A stretch of 15,159 bases of DNA, from assembly GCA_903926695.1 (NCBI GenBank), contig CAIYKK010000334.1, forward strand, positions 1 through 15,159, read 5' to 3'. Under the pieces are notes generated by a model that ran no database searches, had not been told where the DNA came from, and worked only from the letters and a program-made list of their open reading frames with translations. Of this stretch, positions 12,523 through 15,159 are shown in pieces. The first letter of the stretch is position 1, and each line of letters opens with the position of its first letter. The translations under genes were made by a program, and so were the position numbers. The stretch is from an uncultured Burkholderiales bacterium (GTDB taxonomy: Bacteria > Pseudomonadota > Gammaproteobacteria > Burkholderiales > Burkholderiaceae_C).

Positions 12523-12951
12523 TTACAGCTTTTCGATGACCAGCCGGTTTCCGCGCATTTCCTTGATGCGAAAACTGCCCAGACTTTGGGCATCTTCGGG
12601 CCGGGCGGGCACGGCGCTCCATTGGGCGCCGCGAAATTTGATGAGGGCCGTGCCATCGGCGTTCCAGGCTTGGACATGGACGGGTTCGCCAATGTCGATG
12701 AGAACATCGCGGTTGGCGTTGGCCGGTGGTGCCACCGGCCTTCTGAGCCGGCGCCAGTGCCACAAAGCCACGGAGCCCCCGCCCACGGTGGCAGCTGAGA
12801 CGATCTGCCCGATGAGATCGAGGTGAAAGTAGGCCGCAACGGCCCCGGCTGAAAACCCTACGGCAAACATCATCAGATAAAACGTGCCGCTGAGCAGTTC
12901 AAGCGCTATAGCGGCCACTGTTAGCAGCCACCAGATATTTGATTTGACCAT
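12523..12951 (-). CDS. NfeD-like short membrane protein with C-terminal OB fold
   Basis: This 142-residue protein starts at ATG 12951, 6 bases after AGGA in a strong AAAAGGAA site. The open frame continues upstream without support. The first 65 residues hold membrane helices (WWLLTVAAIALELL, FYLMMFAVGFSAGAVAAYF, IGQIVSAATVGGGSVALW), then a basic WRRLRR turn. Residues about 80-142 form the NfeD OB-fold domain (VLIDIGEPVHVQAWNADGTA, ending GNRLVIEKL). It lacks the N-terminal protease domain of long NfeD proteins. Genes of this kind sit directly before SPFH genes, here after 53 bases, and the two products are thought to act together in the membrane. Confidence 0.88.
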   Translation of the reverse strand: MVKSNIWWLLTVAAIALELLSGTFYLMMFAVGFSAGAVAAYFHLDLIGQIVSAATVGGGSVALWHWRRLRRPVAPPANANRDVLIDIGEPVHVQAWNADGTALIKFRGAQWSAVPARPEDAQSLGSFRIKEMRGNRLVIEKL

Positions 12952-12999
12952 GATTGTTCCTTTTGTCGGTGATACGCTACATTTTGGGGTAATTAGACA

Positions 13000-13016
13000 C
13001 CAGCCTGAAAGGCTGG
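13000..13016. repeat. Hairpin in the nfeD/decarboxylase divergent intergenic region
   Basis: CCAGCC (13000-13005), loop TGAAA, GGCTGG (13011-13016) is a perfect 6-bp stem. No T run follows on either strand, so it is unlikely to be a terminator. It lies 49 bases before the nfeD start and 120 bases before the decarboxylase start, and could be an operator or a leader structure. The rest of 12952-13135 shows no clear gene. Confidence 0.4.
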
Positions 13017-13135
13017 ACACAATACTTCCTTACACTTCGCAGTCTTCAAAGAGGCTTTGCACCCGCTGCGGCTTCCCCTTCCCACCGTTCGGGCTGAATG
13101 TTTATGCCCATGAACTGCTACCTACATACAACGCC

Positions 13136-15159
13136 ATGAAATTTCGCTTTCCGATTGTCATCATTGATGAAGACTTCCGCTCCGAGAACACATCCGGGCT
13201 GGGTATTCGCGCGCTGGCACAAGCCATCGAGAGCGAAGGCTTTGAAGTGCTGGGCGTGACCGGCTACGGCGACCTGTCGCAGTTTGCGCAGCAGCAAAGC
13301 CGCGCCAGTGCTTTCATTTTGTCGATTGACGACGAAGAATTTACGCCGGGGCCGGACCTGGATCCCGCCGTGTTGAATTTGCGCAATTTCATCGAAGAAG
13401 TGCGGCGCAAAAATCTGGACGTGCCGATTTACGTCTATGGCGAAACCAAGACCTCGCGCCACATTCCGAACGACATCCTGCGCGAGCTGCACGGCTTCAT
13501 TCACATGTTCGAGGACACGCCGGAGTTTGTGGCGCGCCACATCATCCGCGACGCCAAGAGTTATCTGGAAGGCGTGCAGCCGCCGTTTTTCAAGGCGCTG
13601 CTGGATTACGCCGATGACGGCTCTTATTCGTGGCATTGCCCCGGCCATTCGGGCGGCGTCGCTTTCCTGAAAAGCCCGGTCGGTCAGATGTACCACCAGT
13701 TTTACGGCGAGAACATGCTGCGCTCGGACGTGTGCAACGCGGTGGAAGAACTGGGCCAGCTGCTCGACCACAACGGTGCCATCGGCGCCAGCGAGCGCAA
13801 CGCGGCGCGCATCTTCAACGCCGACCACTGCTTTTTCGTGACCAACGGCACCTCGACCAGTAACAAAATGGTCTGGCACCACACGGTGGCGCCGGGCGAT
13901 GTGGTGGTGGTGGACCGCAATTGCCACAAGTCCATCCTGCACGCCATCATCATGACCGGCTCGATTCCGGTGTTTTTGAAGCCGACGCGCAACCATTTCG
14001 GCATCATCGGCCCGATTCCGCAAAGCGAGTTTGAGCCGGAAGCCATTCGCGCCAAGATCGAGGCCAATCCGCTGCTCAAGGGCGTGGATGCGGCCAAGGT
14101 CAGGCCGCGTGTGCTGACGCTGACGCAATCGACCTACGACGGTATTTTGTACAACACCGAAACCATCAAGGGCATGCTCGACGGCTATATCGACAACCTG
14201 CATTTTGATGAAGCCTGGCTGCCGCACGCCGCTTTCCATCCGTTCTACGGCACCTACCATTCGATGGGCAAGAACCGCATCCGGCCGAAAAATGCCGTGG
14301 TTTATGCCACGCAGTCGATTCACAAGCTGCTTGCCGGTATCAGCCAGGCCAGCCATGTCTTGGTGCAGGATTCGCAAAACGTCAAGCTCGACCGGCACCT
14401 GTTCAACGAGGCGTATTTGATGCACACCTCGACCTCGCCGCAGTACAGCATCATTGCCAGCTGCGACGTGGCCGCCGCCATGATGGAGCCGCCCGGCGGC
14501 ACCGCACTGGTGGAGGAAAGCATTGCCGAGGCGCTCGATTTCCGCCGCGCCATGCGCAAGATCGACGACGAGTACGGCACTGACTGGTGGTTCAAGGTCT
14601 GGGGACCGGACAAGCTGGCCGAAGAAGGCATTGGCCGCGCCGAAGACTGGATCATCAAGGGCGAGTCGCGCAGCGCCAAAACGGCCAAGAACGGCACGGC
14701 CAACTGGCACGGCTTTGGCCAGATGGCCACCGGCTTTAACATGCTGGACCCGATCAAATCGACCATCGTGACGCCGGGGCTGGATCTGAACGGCAAGTTT
14801 GCCAAAACCGGCATTCCGGCCAGCATCGTGACCAAGTTTTTGGCCGAGCATGGCGTGATTGTGGAGAAAACCGGGCTGTATAGTTTCTTCATCCTGTTCA
14901 CCATTGGCATTACCAAGGGCCGCTGGAACACCCTGCTGACGGCGTTGCAGCAGTTCAAGGACGACTACGACAAGAATCAGCCGATGTGGCGCATCCTGCC
15001 CGAGTTCTGCCAGAAGCATCCTAAATACGAGCGCATGGGGCTGGCCGACCTGTGCCTGCATATTCACACGCTGTATGCGAAGTACGATATTGCCCGCCTG
15101 ACGACTGAGGTGTATTTGAGCGACCTGACTCCGGCCATGAAGCCCAGCGACGCCTATGC
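13136..15159 (+). CDS. Arg/Lys/Orn decarboxylase of the AdiA-like class (3' end outside window)
   Basis: The frame is open from ATG 13136 to the right edge, 674 full codons without a stop. Family members are usually about 700-760 residues, so most of it is visible. It is a PLP-dependent fold type I basic amino-acid decarboxylase that makes agmatine, cadaverine or putrescine with use of a cytoplasmic proton. Residues about 1-130 are the response-regulator-like wing domain (VIIDEDFRSENTSGLG). The PLP core has SWHCPGHSGG, FVTNGTSTSNKM, VVVDRNCHKS, HFDEAW (D358, facing the pyridine nitrogen) and QSIHKLLAGISQAS (PLP lysine K397). The later FNEAYLMHTSTSPQYSIIAS and MLDPIKSTIVTPGLD are closer to E. 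coli AdiA than to LdcI, which favours arginine. Substrate remains uncertain. No Shine-Dalgarno is clear before the ATG. No antiporter gene is visible beside it. Confidence 0.93.
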   Translation, partial: MKFRFPIVIIDEDFRSENTSGLGIRALAQAIESEGFEVLGVTGYGDLSQFAQQQSRASAFILSIDDEEFTPGPDLDPAVLNLRNFIEEVRRKNLDVPIYVYGETKTSRHIPNDILRELHGFIHMFEDTPEFVARHIIRDAKSYLEGVQPPFFKALLDYADDGSYSWHCPGHSGGVAFLKSPVGQMYHQFYGENMLRSDVCNAVEELGQLLDHNGAIGASERNAARIFNADHCFFVTNGTSTSNKMVWHHTVAPGDVVVVDRNCHKSILHAIIMTGSIPVFLKPTRNHFGIIGPIPQSEFEPEAIRAKIEANPLLKGVDAAKVRPRVLTLTQSTYDGILYNTETIKGMLDGYIDNLHFDEAWLPHAAFHPFYGTYHSMGKNRIRPKNAVVYATQSIHKLLAGISQASHVLVQDSQNVKLDRHLFNEAYLMHTSTSPQYSIIASCDVAAAMMEPPGGTALVEESIAEALDFRRAMRKIDDEYGTDWWFKVWGPDKLAEEGIGRAEDWIIKGESRSAKTAKNGTANWHGFGQMATGFNMLDPIKSTIVTPGLDLNGKFAKTGIPASIVTKFLAEHGVIVEKTGLYSFFILFTIGITKGRWNTLLTALQQFKDDYDKNQPMWRILPEFCQKHPKYERMGLADLCLHIHTLYAKYDIARLTTEVYLSDLTPAMKPSDAY

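Noticed and set aside
13118..15067. A 649-codon open frame on the minus strand
   Set aside because: It is antisense to the decarboxylase, whose plus-strand frame encodes every expected family motif. Long antisense frames are common in GC-rich genes with strong third-position bias.

Overview
The window looks like chromosome from a betaproteobacterium of the Comamonadaceae type (Polaromonas/Rhodoferax-like). This rests on high GC with strong third-position G/C bias, the lptF-lptG and pepA-holC arrangements, the style of the orphan branched-chain amino-acid binding protein and the AdiA-like decarboxylase. The genus assignment is inference. Most of the window is ordinary housekeeping DNA with two less ordinary stretches, an AT-rich insertion around 1.1-2.2 kb and a gene-poor stretch around 3.2-3.9 kb.

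Left part. The window opens inside a PEP/pyruvate-binding (ATP-grasp) protein that runs off the left edge. An AT-rich block of about 1.1 kb follows. It holds one PIN-domain ribonuclease-like gene with a hydrophobic C-terminal tail, and its base composition differs clearly from both neighbours. On the minus strand come a CDF-family divalent metal exporter and a 53-residue membrane peptide with a good ribosome binding site. Next to them is a decayed open frame with an internal PVEAxLxRLL repeat.

Middle part. Four minus-strand genes run lptF, lptG, cbiX, cysB-like. LptF and LptG are the inner-membrane permease pair of lipopolysaccharide export, and their genes overlap by four bases. CbiX (sirohydrochlorin chelatase) and the CysB-type regulator point to siroheme and sulfur assimilation, and a large inverted repeat sits between them. 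Divergent from lptF is pepA, holC and a small unknown gene, joined by two ATGA overlaps: leucyl aminopeptidase, the chi subunit of DNA polymerase III, and a 110-residue protein.

Right part. An orphan periplasmic branched-chain amino-acid binding protein has its own terminator. Then come tRNA-Ser(GGA) on the minus strand, an nfeD-qmcA (SPFH/stomatin) membrane pair on the minus strand, and a divergent AdiA-like arginine/lysine/ornithine decarboxylase that is open to the right edge (674 codons visible, no stop).

I found no CRISPR array, insertion sequence, phage gene or rRNA. The best candidate for something undescribed is the solitary tail-anchored PIN protein in its AT-rich island. Lesser candidates are the unknown protein coupled to holC and the decayed repeat-bearing frame at 3.5-3.7 kb.
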